Source of the DNA: an uncultured Clostridia bacterium
GTDB lineage: Bacteria; Bacillota; Clostridia; TANB77; CAG-508
NCBI GenBank assembly: GCA_934121925.1
Contig: CAKOVK010000022.1
Coordinates: forward strand, 1-26,227
Reading direction: 5' to 3'
DNA length: 26,227 bases
The position numbers and the translations under genes are program-made. This document shows positions 16,290 through 24,446 of the stretch, one piece after another (the stretch's first letter is position 1; every line of letters begins with the position of its first letter). Under the pieces are notes generated by a model that ran no database searches, had not been told where the DNA came from, and was given only the letters and a program-made list of their open reading frames with translations.

Positions 16290-16330
16290 AAAAAAAGTAA
16301 ATACTGTTGCAATTGCAACAGTATTTACTT
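16290..16330. promoter_or_regulatory. 36-bp perfect palindrome upstream of nrdD
   Basis: Arms AAGTAAATACTGTTGCAA (16295-16312) and their exact complement (16313-16330). As RNA on the minus strand it folds into a 16-bp stem with an AATT loop followed directly by a run of Us, i.e. it has terminator form, 40 bases before the nrdD start. It could be an attenuator, the end of an unseen leader RNA, or an operator next to a TATAAT at 16279-16284. It does not resemble tandem NrdR boxes. Confidence 0.6.
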
Positions 16331-16420
16331 AAATTGTTTTCTTTCTCGCATCCTTCTAAGAAATTTTGTTTTATTACATTTTTATTACAAATTATTCTTT
16401 CAAATTTAACTTTTAATAAA

Positions 16421-16447
16421 GTAAAAAACTAGCCATTTGGCTAGTTT
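16421..16447 (-). terminator. Terminator of tRNA-Gly
   Basis: On the minus strand AAACTAGCC-AAAT-GGCTAGTTT (stem 16426-16434 with 16439-16447) followed by a T-run. It lies just past the CCA end of the tRNA. Confidence 0.9.
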
Positions 16448-16451
16448 AATT

Positions 16452-16525
<74 letters not shown>

Positions 16526-16546
16526 ATCTCCCTGCTACGTTTATAG

Positions 16547-16575
16547 ATTATAAACTAGGTATTTAAATTTGTCAA
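16547..16575 (-). promoter_or_regulatory. Promoter of tRNA-Gly
   Basis: Perfect consensus on the minus strand: TTGACA (16570-16575), 17-nt spacer, TATAAT (16547-16552). Transcription starts about 15 nt before the mature tRNA. Confidence 0.92.
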
Positions 16576-16627
16576 TACTATTTTTAAATTTTTTTCAAAA
16601 TTTTCTTCAACTTTTTTTCAATTAATG

Positions 16628-16656
16628 TTTACAAATGAAAATAACTAATATAAAAT
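16628..16656 (+). promoter_or_regulatory. Promoter of the tsaE-tsaB-rimI operon
   Basis: TTTACA (16628-16633), 17-nt spacer, TAAAAT (16651-16656). Initiation near 16663 lies after the ATG at 16657, which rules out that ATG and supports the tsaE start at 16687. Confidence 0.7.
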
Positions 16657-16686
16657 ATGGATAGAATTAATATAAAAGGGGAATTT

Positions 16687-17148
16687 ATGTTTGAATATAT
16701 ATCACACAATGAAGAAGAAACAAAAAAAATAGCTACTGCCCTTGCAAGTAAACTAGAAACAGGCGATATTGTTGTTTTATCTGGGGATTTAGGTTCTGGT
16801 AAGACTAAATTTACTGAGGGTTTTCTCTCTTTTTGGGGATTAGAAGATGAAATTTCTAGCCCTACATTTACAATAGTAAATGAGCATTTTAAAGACAACA
16901 CCAATATTTATCATCTGGATGTATACAGATTAGCTGATATGGGTGAGTTTTATGCAATAGGTGGTATGGAATATTTTACAACTGGAATTTGCGTTATAGA
17001 ATGGGGAGAATTAATAGAAGATATTTTACCTAAAAATTATATTAAGGTAAGCTTTTCAAAAGATAATGAAAATGAATCTATTAGGTACTTAAATTTTAAA
17101 GCCTATGGAGAAAGATTACAAAATGTAATTAAGGAGCTTGAATTATGA
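16687..17148 (+). CDS. tsaE: tRNA threonylcarbamoyladenosine biosynthesis ATPase TsaE (153 aa)
   Basis: A P-loop ATPase that works with TsaB and TsaD to form t6A37 in ANN-decoding tRNAs. The Walker A is GDLGSGKT at residues 33-40; SPTFTIVNEH and YRLADMGE follow as in the family. The ATG at 16687 is preceded by AAAGGGG; an in-frame ATG ten codons earlier lies on the promoter -10 region and is rejected. The TGA stop overlaps the tsaB start (ATGA). Confidence 0.94.
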   Translation: MFEYISHNEEETKKIATALASKLETGDIVVLSGDLGSGKTKFTEGFLSFWGLEDEISSPTFTIVNEHFKDNTNIYHLDVYRLADMGEFYAIGGMEYFTTGICVIEWGELIEDILPKNYIKVSFSKDNENESIRYLNFKAYGERLQNVIKELEL

Positions 17149-17811
17149 AAATTTTAAGTCTATCAACTTCTAGCAATATTGCTACTGTAGCCATATCTGA
17201 AGATGATAATTGTATTAAAGAATTAAATATAGATATTCCAAAAACGCATTCTGAAACTTTAGTTCCTTTGATTGATGAATTATTAAAAGATACAAATATA
17301 AAACTTTATGATATAAATCTAATTGCTTGCGATGTTGGTCCTCGGTTCTTTTACTGGAATAAGAATTGGAATTTCAACAGTAAAAGCTATTGCACAATCT
17401 TTGAATATACCAGTTATAGGTGTTTCATCACTAGAAGCTTTAGCATATAATGTGGTTTCTGAAAGCAGAAACATTTGCTCTTTAATAGATGCTAGGAATA
17501 ACCAAGTGTATTGCGGAATATTTGATAAAGACTATAATTTATTGAATGATTATATTGCAGATGATATAAACAATGCACTAGAAATTGTAAAAAAGTATGG
17601 TGATATGTTTTTTGTTGGTGATGGAGCAATTCTTCATAAAGATTTGCTTAATTACAATGATTTCAATTACGAAAATATTATACATTCTAAAAATATTGCT
17701 AAATGTGCATATACTAAATTTAAATGTAATAATACAGAAACAGCAGATTCTATTGTTCCATTATATTTAAGAAAATCCCAAGCAGAAAGGATGAGACAAT
17801 CTAATGGATAA
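17145..17811 (+). CDS. tsaB: tRNA threonylcarbamoyladenosine protein TsaB, +1 frameshift inside (221 aa)
   Basis: An inactive ASKHA-fold partner of TsaD in t6A synthesis, essential in most bacteria. The first 66 codons (MKILSLSTSSNIATVAISED... to IACDVGP) are in the frame of the ATG at 17145; the rest (SFTGIRIGISTVKAIAQS...) is in the +1 frame. Skipping C17343 gives CDVGP-G-SFTGIRIG, the most conserved TsaB motif, and a normal-length protein. Without the shift the zero frame runs 35 codons of nonsense to 17450. It overlaps tsaE by four bases and rimI by eight, the usual operon. Confidence 0.9.
17343..17345 (+). other. CGG +1 frameshift site in tsaB
   Basis: Zero frame reads GGT CCT CGG TTC TTT. 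Skipping the C gives GGT CCT GGT TCT TTT = G-P-G-S-F, the expected motif. The P-site codon is CCT. Confidence 0.8.
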
Positions 17812-18250
17812 TTTAGAAATCTCAGAAATGACATTATTAGATTTAGAAACTATTCATGATATTCTTATTAGTGACTTTGATGATTTTTGGTCTGTTAGCA
17901 CATTAAAAAGCGAACTTCAAAACTCTAATTCAAAATATATAGTAGCTAAATTAGATAATGATATTGTAGGATTTGGTGGAATTTGGAAAGCTGTAGATGA
18001 TATTCATATAACCGACATTGTAGTAAGAAAAGCTCAAAGGAATAATGGGATTGGAAGTGCAATTCTTGCTAAATTGATAGAGCTTTCAAAAGGTGATGAA
18101 AATATAAAGAGTTTAACATTAGAAGTAAATTCTAATAACACTACTGCTCAAAAATTATATGAAAAATTTGATTTTAAAAAAGTAGGATTAAGAAAAAAAT
18201 ATTATAATAATACTGATGATGCTATTATAATGACAAAGCAGCTAAATTAA
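17804..18250 (+). CDS. rimI: Ribosomal protein S18-alanine N-acetyltransferase RimI-like (148 aa)
   Basis: A GNAT-fold acetyltransferase. The acetyl-CoA loop is visible in IVVRKAQRNNGIGSAILAKL (Q/R-x-x-G-x-G), followed by LEVNSNNTTAQKLYEKFDF typical of the RimI group. RimI acetylates the N-terminal alanine of S18. The gene overlaps tsaB by eight bases, the normal tsaE-tsaB-rimI order. Start MDNLEISEMTLLDLE, chosen by family alignment and operon overlap. Another GNAT substrate is possible. Confidence 0.88.
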   Translation: MDNLEISEMTLLDLETIHDILISDFDDFWSVSTLKSELQNSNSKYIVAKLDNDIVGFGGIWKAVDDIHITDIVVRKAQRNNGIGSAILAKLIELSKGDENIKSLTLEVNSNNTTAQKLYEKFDFKKVGLRKKYYNNTDDAIIMTKQLN

Positions 18251-18252
18251 AA

Positions 18253-18276
18253 CCGTAGGAATACCTTCCTACAGTT
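18253..18276 (+). other. Short hairpin after rimI
   Basis: GTAGGAA (18255-18261) pairs with TTCCTAC (18266-18272) around TACC. No U-run follows, so it is at best a weak terminator or a processing/attenuation hairpin between rimI and the Lon-like gene. Confidence 0.4.
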
Positions 18277-18313
18277 ATCAATATACAAATGTAAAAATTG
18301 AAAGGAGATACAG

Positions 18314-20692
18314 ATGAAAAAAAATGAATTAAGTTACAAGGATTTAAAAAATGTTTGCAATCCAAATGTTTTTAAATTTGAAACAACAGATGACTTAGAT
18401 GGAACAGATGCAATTTATGGACAAGATCGAGGAATCAAAGCTTTAGAGTTTGGTTTAAACGTTGACTCTAAGGGTTACAATTTATATATAGAAGGGCCTT
18501 CAGGTGTAGGAAAAACAATGTATGCAAAAAAATACATTACTAAACTTGCATCTAAGAAAAAAGTGCCAGATGATTGGTGCTATATATACAATTTTGATGA
18601 TCCTAATGAACCTATTGCAGTTTCTTTGCCAGCCGGTTCAGGAAGAGAATTTAAAAATGATATGGACTTCTTTATAACAGATGTAAAAAATGATATAAAA
18701 CTTACTTTTAAAAATGATGATTTTGAAAAGCAAAAAAGTTTAATGCAAAGCGAATTCGAACAAAAGAAAAATAGTTTATTAGCTAAACTAAATAAAAACT
18801 CTTTAAAAAGTGGATTTCAAGTTAAAGCAACCCAAAATGGAGTTTATATGATGCCTGTAATACATGGCAAAGCTTTGGAAGAAGAAGAATTTGATAAGCT
18901 AGATGATGAAACCAAAAAGGTATTTGAAGAGAATTCCTCTATTGTTCAATCTCAAGTAATTGAAGCGATAAATCAAATTAAAGCTTTAGAAAAAGAAAAT
19001 AACAAAAGAATAGATGCTTGGCAATCTAATATAGCTCTTATAACAATTAACAGTCATATAAATCCATTAAAAGCAAAATATAAGAAATCAAAAAAAGTAG
19101 TTTGCTTTTTGGATAATATAAAAAATGATATATTAAAGAATATTAATCTTTTTATAAATGAAGAGGCTTCAAACAATAAAAAGCAACCTCAAAAGGAGGA
19201 AACTATTAAACCATGGCTTAATTACAGAGTAAATTTATTCGTAGATAATAGCAATCTTGAAGGTGCTCCTGTAATTATGGACTCAAATTATCAATATCAT
19301 AATTTGTTTGGTAAACTAGAATATGAAAATCAGTATGGAATGTTAAAAACTGATTTTACTATGCTTAAACCTGGGCTTTTACATAAAGCAAATGGAGGTT
19401 ATATTATTCTTCAAGCAAGTGATTTATTAGCAAACCAAATATGCTACGATGCTCTAAAAAAAGCTTTACTTGTTAAAGAATTAAATATAGAAAACAATAT
19501 GGAACAACGTTCATATATGGTAATGATTTCATTAAAACCAGAACCAATTCCTCTAAATGTAAAAGTTTTATTGTTAGGTGATTCTGAAATTTATCATGCA
19601 TTGCTTGCTCTAGACCCAGAATTTAAAAAATTATTTAAAATAAAATCTGAATTTGAAGAATCTGCACCTAGAACAGATGCAAATATGTTAAAACTTGCTA
19701 ACTTTGTCCACAGTTTTTCTAAAAAAGAAGGCATGCTTCCTTTAGATAAAGGTGCTATGGCAAGAGTTGTTGAGTTTGCATCTAGAATGTCTGAAGATAA
19801 AAACAAATTATCTACAAAATTTAATGAAATTGGCGAAATTGTTGCTGAATCTTCAACTTGGGCAAGGCTTTCTAGAAAGAAAATAGTTACACAAGATTTT
19901 ATTGACAAGACACTTGCTGAAAGAATTGATAGAATAAAAAAATATGACTCAAGATACTTAGAAATGATTAAAGAAAATACTTTACTTATTACAACATCTG
20001 GATTTGAAGTTGGTGTTATAAATGGTCTTACTGTTATGACTATTGGAGGTTATAGCTTTGGAAAACCTGCAAAAATAACAGCCAATACTTATATGGGAAA
20101 AGAAGGTATTATAAATGTAGAACGCGAAGCGGATATGTCTGGTCCTACTCATTCAAAAGGTGTTTTAATACTTTCTGGATATTTAGGTGAAACATTTGCA
20201 CAAGATTTTCCTTTGTCACTTAATGCAAGTTTATGTTTTGAGCAATTATATAACGGTGTTGATGGTGATAGTGCTTCTAGCACAGAAGCATATGCTATAC
20301 TTTCTAGCTTATCTGAAATTCCTATCAATCAAGCAATTGCTGTTACTGGCTCTGTTAACCAAAAAGGATTCATTCAACCAATTGGTGGAGTTAATGAAAA
20401 GATAGAAGGTTTCTATCAAGTTTGTAAAGATAGAGGCTTAGATGGAAGTCATGGAGTTATAATTCCTATACAAAATGTTAGAAACTTGAATTTATCTGAT
20501 GAAGTTATAGAAAGCGTAAAATCTGGAAAATTTCATATTTATGCAATCTCTACACTAGATGAAGGAATAGAAATTTTAACAGGCGTACCTGCTGGAAAAA
20601 AGAATAAAGATGGAAAATTTCCTGCTGGAACAATTAAATATTTAGCATACGAAAAATTAAAATGTTATAATGAAAACACTAAAAATAAATAA
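18314..20692 (+). CDS. Lon-like ATP-dependent protease, AAA_32 type (792 aa)
   Basis: An ATPase-protease that unfolds and degrades proteins in the cytoplasm. Walker A is GPSGVGKT at 61-68; a long coiled insert (about 120-290) follows; the second half of the AAA module holds NGGYIILQASDLL. The C-terminal Lon proteolytic domain carries the Ser-Lys dyad: S653 in GDSASS and K696 in GGVNEKIEG. The absence of the classical N-terminal LAN domain places it with the LonB/LonC-like 'ATP-binding AAA_32' proteases common in Clostridia rather than LonA. AAAGGAG precedes the ATG. It ends before a bidirectional terminator shared with rplS. Confidence 0.88.
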   Translation: MKKNELSYKDLKNVCNPNVFKFETTDDLDGTDAIYGQDRGIKALEFGLNVDSKGYNLYIEGPSGVGKTMYAKKYITKLASKKKVPDDWCYIYNFDDPNEPIAVSLPAGSGREFKNDMDFFITDVKNDIKLTFKNDDFEKQKSLMQSEFEQKKNSLLAKLNKNSLKSGFQVKATQNGVYMMPVIHGKALEEEEFDKLDDETKKVFEENSSIVQSQVIEAINQIKALEKENNKRIDAWQSNIALITINSHINPLKAKYKKSKKVVCFLDNIKNDILKNINLFINEEASNNKKQPQKEETIKPWLNYRVNLFVDNSNLEGAPVIMDSNYQYHNLFGKLEYENQYGMLKTDFTMLKPGLLHKANGGYIILQASDLLANQICYDALKKALLVKELNIENNMEQRSYMVMISLKPEPIPLNVKVLLLGDSEIYHALLALDPEFKKLFKIKSEFEESAPRTDANMLKLANFVHSFSKKEGMLPLDKGAMARVVEFASRMSEDKNKLSTKFNEIGEIVAESSTWARLSRKKIVTQDFIDKTLAERIDRIKKYDSRYLEMIKENTLLITTSGFEVGVINGLTVMTIGGYSFGKPAKITANTYMGKEGIINVEREADMSGPTHSKGVLILSGYLGETFAQDFPLSLNASLCFEQLYNGVDGDSASSTEAYAILSSLSEIPINQAIAVTGSVNQKGFIQPIGGVNEKIEGFYQVCKDRGLDGSHGVIIPIQNVRNLNLSDEVIESVKSGKFHIYAISTLDEGIEILTGVPAGKKNKDGKFPAGTIKYLAYEKLKCYNENTKNK

Positions 20693-20701
20693 TTATTAAA
20701 C

Positions 20702-20734
20702 AAAAAATGACACATCCTAGATGTGTCATTTTTA
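20702..20734. terminator. Bidirectional terminator between the Lon-like gene and rplS
   Basis: AAAAATGACACAT (20703-20715) pairs with ATGTGTCATTTTT (20721-20733): 13-bp stem, five-base loop. A-run and T-run serve the two convergent operons. Confidence 0.92.
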
Positions 20735-20736
20735 TA

Positions 20737-21192
20737 TTATTCTGCTTTTGGTTCTTCAACTGTTTCTGTAGCTTCTGCTGGTGCTTCTTCTACAACTGGT
20801 GCTTCTGCCAATTCTTCTTTAATTGTAACTTCTTTAGTTTCAATTCTTGCACCTACTTTTTCTTTAGTCTTAGCAGATTTTCCAAGTCTATCTCTTAAAT
20901 AGTAAAGTTTTGCTCTTCTTGCTTTACCAACTCTTACTACTTCAACTTTTTCTACAGCTGGTGAATGAATTAAGAATGTTTTTTCAACACCTACTCCATA
21001 AGAAGTTTTTCTTACTGTAAATGTTGCATTTACTCCTCCACCTTGTTTTTTAATTATTATTCCTTCGAAAACTTGGATTCTTTCTCTGTTTCCTTCTTTT
21101 ACTCTAACATGAACTTTTACTGTATCTCCAACTTTTAACATTGGAATTTTATTTTTCATTTGTTCATGTTCTATTGATTTTATAATGTCCAT
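20737..21192 (-). CDS. rplS: 50S ribosomal protein bL19 (151 aa)
   Basis: Recognised by MDIIKSIEHEQMKNKIP and by IHSPAVEKVEVVRVGKARRAK, placed at the 30S-50S interface in known ribosomes. The start is the ATG at 21192: AAAGGAG lies eight bases before it, and upstream codons belong to the end of trmD in another frame. bL19 is usually about 115 residues; this one carries a roughly 35-residue Ala/Glu-rich acidic tail (EELAEAPVVEEAPAEATE). Its ATG overlaps the trmD stop by one base (TAATG). Confidence 0.96.
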   Translation of the reverse strand: MDIIKSIEHEQMKNKIPMLKVGDTVKVHVRVKEGNRERIQVFEGIIIKKQGGGVNATFTVRKTSYGVGVEKTFLIHSPAVEKVEVVRVGKARRAKLYYLRDRLGKSAKTKEKVGARIETKEVTIKEELAEAPVVEEAPAEATETVEEPKAE

Positions 21193-21867
21193 TATATAAT
21201 CTCCTTTCTTAATAAATCTGGTCTTTTTTGTTTTGTTATTTCTATAGATTTCTCTTTTCTCCATTTTTCAATCTCTTTATGATTTCCGAGATTTCAAAAC
21301 TTCTGGTACATTTATGTTTAAAAATTTTTCTGGTCTTGTATATTGTGGATATTCTAAAAGCCCATTTGAAAATGATTCCTCTTCTGTAGACTCGCTACTA
21401 ATTACTCCTTCTACATATCTAGATACTGAATCTATTAGTACCATAGCTGGTAGTTCTCCACCTGTTAAAACATAATCTCCAATTGATATTTCCTCATCTA
21501 CAATTTCATCTAACACCCTTTGGTCAATGCCTTCGTAATGACCACATAATAATATAAGATGCTCTTCTGTAGCTAATTCTTTTACCTTTTTTTGATTTAA
21601 GACTTTTCCCTGTGGTGATAAATATATTGTTTTCGCATTTTCTCTTTTAATTGAGTTAAATGCATCATATACAATATCTGGCTTAATTACCATTCCTGCT
21701 CCACCACCATATGGAGTATCATCTACTTTTTTGTGCTTATCTTTAGAAAAATCTCTAATATTTATTGCATTAATTTCTATTAAATTTTTTTCTATTGCTC
21801 TTCCTATTATGCTTTCATTTAAACTAGAAAACATCTCAGGAAAGAGAGTAAGTATATCTATTTTCAT
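21192..21867 (-). CDS. trmD: tRNA (guanine-N1)-methyltransferase TrmD, +1 frameshift near the end (224 aa)
   Basis: A SPOUT methyltransferase making m1G37 in tRNAs reading CNN codons, which guards against +1 frameshifting. The family motifs MKIDILTLFPEMF, DDTPYGGGAGMV, LCGHYEGIDQRV and SIGDYVLTGGELPA are all present. In the zero frame it stops after VPEVLKSRKS (196 aa), lacking the conserved end. Skipping C21288 gives KS-G-NHKEIEKWRKEK and, after RPDLL, a stop whose last base is the first base of the rplS ATG. The shifted product has the normal TrmD end. ATGA overlap with rimM upstream. Confidence 0.92.
21286..21288 (-). other. CGG +1 frameshift site in trmD
   Basis: Zero frame reads AAA TCT CGG AAA TCA TAA. 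Skipping the C gives AAA TCT GGA AAT CAT AAA = K-S-G-N-H-K, the conserved SGNH of TrmD. The P-site codon is TCT. Confidence 0.85.
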
Positions 21868-22370
21868 AGTAAACCTTCCAATAAATGAACAGTTATAACT
21901 TTATTCTTTATATCCACTTTTTTTATTACATCTTTTATTGCTGGTAATAAAACTTGTTTTCCTAGCTCATCTTTTACAACATATACATCATTACTTCCTG
22001 TCGAAAAAACATCTTCTATGTCTCCTAATTCTTTTCCTTCATCTGTAATTATTTTACATCCAAGAATATCTACTATATAGTAAGAATCTTTTTCTAGTTT
22101 TTCATCTTTATTTCTTTTTATTTTTAAATAAAGATTTCTATAATCTTCAGCTTGTTCTACTGTATCTATTCCTTTTAGTTTTAGGAAAACCATATTTTTA
22201 CTAAATCTAGCTTGTTCTATTTCGAATTCTTTAAGCTCTTTTTTTATTGATACATATATTGTTTTTAGATTACTAAATTTTGTAATATCATCTGTAAATG
22301 GTTTTACTTTCATAACACCTTTTAGCCCAGATGTATTTACTATTTGACCTATTTCAAAATATTCTTCCAT
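21864..22370 (-). CDS. rimM: 16S rRNA processing protein RimM (168 aa)
   Basis: Assists 30S head assembly by binding S19. The start of the family is recognised (MEEYFEIGQIVNTSGLKGVM), as is the PRC-barrel end (IVDILGCKII, DVYVVKDE, LLPAIKDVIKKVDI). I take the ATG at 22370, eight bases after AGGT; an in-frame TTG at 22388 overlaps the khpA stop and adds six unusual residues. The TGA stop overlaps the trmD ATG. Confidence 0.94.
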   Translation of the reverse strand: MEEYFEIGQIVNTSGLKGVMKVKPFTDDITKFSNLKTIYVSIKKELKEFEIEQARFSKNMVFLKLKGIDTVEQAEDYRNLYLKIKRNKDEKLEKDSYYIVDILGCKIITDEGKELGDIEDVFSTGSNDVYVVKDELGKQVLLPAIKDVIKKVDIKNKVITVHLLEGLL

Positions 22371-22380
22371 ATTTACATAC

Positions 22381-22611
22381 CTAATCAATAAATTCTACAT
22401 TAACCTTTTTTCCTTCTTTGGCAGCTAATGATTTCATTATTGTTCTAATAGCTTTTGCTATTCTTCCTTCTCTACCAATTACCTTTCCCATATCGCTTTC
22501 TGCAACTTTAACTTCAAAGATAATTGCTTTTTCTCCATCCACTTCATTTATAGAAACAGATGATGGATCATTTACCAAACTAGTAATTATTGTCTCCAAT
22601 GAGTCTTTCAT
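22381..22611 (-). CDS. khpA: KH-domain RNA-binding protein KhpA/YlqC (76 aa)
   Basis: A single KH domain with the GxxG loop (VIGREGRIAKAIRTI). KhpA binds RNA and, with KhpB, influences cell-wall and division genes in related bacteria. Position between rpsP and rimM is the conserved Firmicutes arrangement. Three bases separate it from rpsP. Confidence 0.94.
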   Translation of the reverse strand: MKDSLETIITSLVNDPSSVSINEVDGEKAIIFEVKVAESDMGKVIGREGRIAKAIRTIMKSLAAKEGKKVNVEFID

Positions 22612-22614
22612 AAA

Positions 22615-22848
22615 TTAAGCCTCCTTTTCGATTAAACGTTTTACTGTATCTGTTGGTTTTGCTCCATTTTTTATCCATTCAGCTACTTTTTCTTTATCTA
22701 ATTTTAATTCTGATGGTTCTACCATAGGATTATATGTTCCTATTTGTTCAATTATTTTTCCATCTCTTGGTGATTTAGAATCAGCAACAACAATGTGATA
22801 AAAAGGTGCTTTCTTTTTTCCTGCTCTTTGTAATCTTATTTTTACCAT
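22615..22848 (-). CDS. rpsP: 30S ribosomal protein bS16 (77 aa)
   Basis: Complete bS16 recognised by MVKIRLQRAGKKKAPFYHIV and IEQIGTYNPM. An AAAAGGAGGA ribosome binding site precedes the ATG. Its operon order, ffh upstream and khpA downstream, is typical. Confidence 0.97.
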   Translation of the reverse strand: MVKIRLQRAGKKKAPFYHIVVADSKSPRDGKIIEQIGTYNPMVEPSELKLDKEKVAEWIKNGAKPTDTVKRLIEKEA

Positions 22849-23003
22849 TATTTTTTCCTCCTTTTTAAAATGCGAAGCATTTTGTATTCTTCACTTTTAA
22901 CTTTTTATTTTTCGCTAGTAAAACTTGCGATTAACTTAAGTTTCAAAGCTTTTCATACTTGCCCCTTATATTTATATTAAAATTTAAAAAATTAAAAACT
23001 ATT
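22849..23003 (-). other. 155-base gap between ffh and rpsP, no gene seen
   Basis: Holds a small hairpin AAAATGC-GAA-GCATTTT (22868-22884) just upstream of the rpsP ribosome binding site, and a few imperfect inverted repeats, but no recognisable gene, terminator with T-run or known leader. The frameshift-restored end of ffh reaches 23004. Confidence 0.5.
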
Positions 23004-24357
23004 TTAAAATTTCATACCTTTTAGTGAATTAATATCCATGTTTTTCATCATGTTCTTCATTCCGCCTTTATTAGATTGCATCTTTTTCATTAATTTTCTT
23101 GTCATTTCGTATGAATTCATAAATTTATTTATATCTGCTACTTGCGTTCCACTTCCGTTTTGCTATTCTTTGTCTTCTACTTGCATTTAACAGCTTTGTA
23201 TTTTGTTTTTCTTTTTTTGTCATTGAACATATTATTGCTTCGATTTTTACAAATTCTTTGTCATCAACTTTTATATCTCCAAATTTATTCATACCTGGAA
23301 TCATTTTTAAAATTGATGAAAATGAACCCATTTTTTTCATTTGCCTTAATTGAGTTAAATAATCATCCAAATCAAATTCTTGTTTTTTTAGTTTCTTTTC
23401 TAGCTTTTCTGCTTCTTCTAAGTCAAATGCTTCCTCTGCTTTTTCTATTACAGAAAGCATATCTCCCATTCCAAGTATTCTAGATGTCATTCTATCTGGA
23501 TGGAATTCTTCTATATCACTAAGTTTTTCTCCTGTTGCTGCAAACTTTATTGGCCTTCCAGTAACTTTTTTAACTGAAAGTGCTGCACCACCACGAGTAT
23601 CTCCATCTAATTTTGTAAGTATAATTCCATCTATTCCAAGATTTTCGTTAAAACTTTGTGCTACATTAACTGCATCTTGACCTGTCATAGAATCTACAAC
23701 TAATAATATTTCATGTGGCTTTACATTTGATTTAACATTTTTTAATTCTTGCATTAATTCTTCATCTATATGAAGTCTTCCTGCTGTATCTAATATAACT
23801 ACATCATTCAATTTTGACATTGCCTGAGACATTGCTTGTTTTGCAATTAAAACAACATCCTTTGTATTTTCATTTGCAAAAACAGGTATATTTAATTGAT
23901 TACCAACTACTTGCAATTGTTTAACAGCTGCTGGTCTATACACATCACATGCAACAAGTAATGGCTTTTTACCCTGTTTTCTTAAAAGATTTGCAAGTTT
24001 TCCTGCAGTTGTTGTTTTTCCAGAGCCCTGAAGTCCTACTAGCATTATTACTGTTGGAGGATTTGGTGTAAAATTAATTTTGCTTAAAGTTCCTCCCAAA
24101 AGTTCTGTCATTTCGTCCCTTACAATTTTTATAACTTGTTGACCCGGAGTAAGTGATTTTAATACATCTTGGCCTAAAGCTTTTTCTTGAACTGTACTTA
24201 CAAAGTCTTTTACAATTTTATAATTTACATCTGCTTCTAAAAGAGCAAGTTTTACTTCTCTCATAACTTCTTTTAAATCTGATTCTGTAATTCTTGCTTT
24301 TCCACCAAGCTTTCTTGTTATTGCTTGTAGTCTTGAGGATAGGCCTTCAAATGCCAT
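23004..24357 (-). CDS. ffh: Signal recognition particle GTPase Ffh, +1 frameshift in the M domain (450 aa)
   Basis: Delivers membrane proteins to the translocon with 4.5S RNA. N domain from MAFEGLSSRLQ, then the G domain with the P-loop GLQGSGKTT, DTAGRL, TKLDGDTRGGA. The zero frame ends at 23125 after RQRIAKRKW..., losing the M-domain tail. Skipping C23157 gives RIAK-G-SGTQVADINKF and restores a Met-rich C-terminus (KLMKKMQ, GGMKNMMKNM) to a TAA at 23004-23006, normal Ffh length. I use the ATG at 24357; an in-frame GTG three codons earlier touches the AAAGGAGA ribosome binding site. ylxM lies upstream, rpsP downstream. Confidence 0.94.
23155..23157 (-). other. CGG +1 frameshift site in ffh
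   Basis: Zero frame reads GCA AAA CGG AAG TGG. Skipping the C gives GCA AAA GGA AGT GGA = A-K-G-S-G, the conserved RIAxGSG of the SRP RNA-binding M domain. The P-site codon is AAA. Confidence 0.85.
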
Positions 24358-24393
24358 GGTCTTCACTCTCCTTTGTATTTAATTCTTTTTTTC

Positions 24394-24409
24394 GGGTTGC
24401 CTGCAACCC
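24394..24409 (-). other. Hairpin between ylxM and ffh
   Basis: GGGTTGC and GCAACCC form a compact stem, followed on the minus strand by an A-run, not a U-run. It may mark an RNA-processing or attenuation point inside the operon. The 80-base gap holds no gene. Confidence 0.35.
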
Positions 24410-24446
24410 CTACCTGTTTCTAATTTATTTTGATTTTGTCAATATT

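Noticed and set aside
16290..16330. NrdR box
   Set aside because: Known NrdR boxes are tandem, about 16 bp, with an ACA..ATATAT..TGT pattern; this palindrome does not match.
24394..24442. Terminator and new promoter between ylxM and ffh
   Set aside because: The hairpin lacks a U-run on the coding strand, and the TTGACA at 24437-24442 has no suitable -10 box at 16-18 nt.
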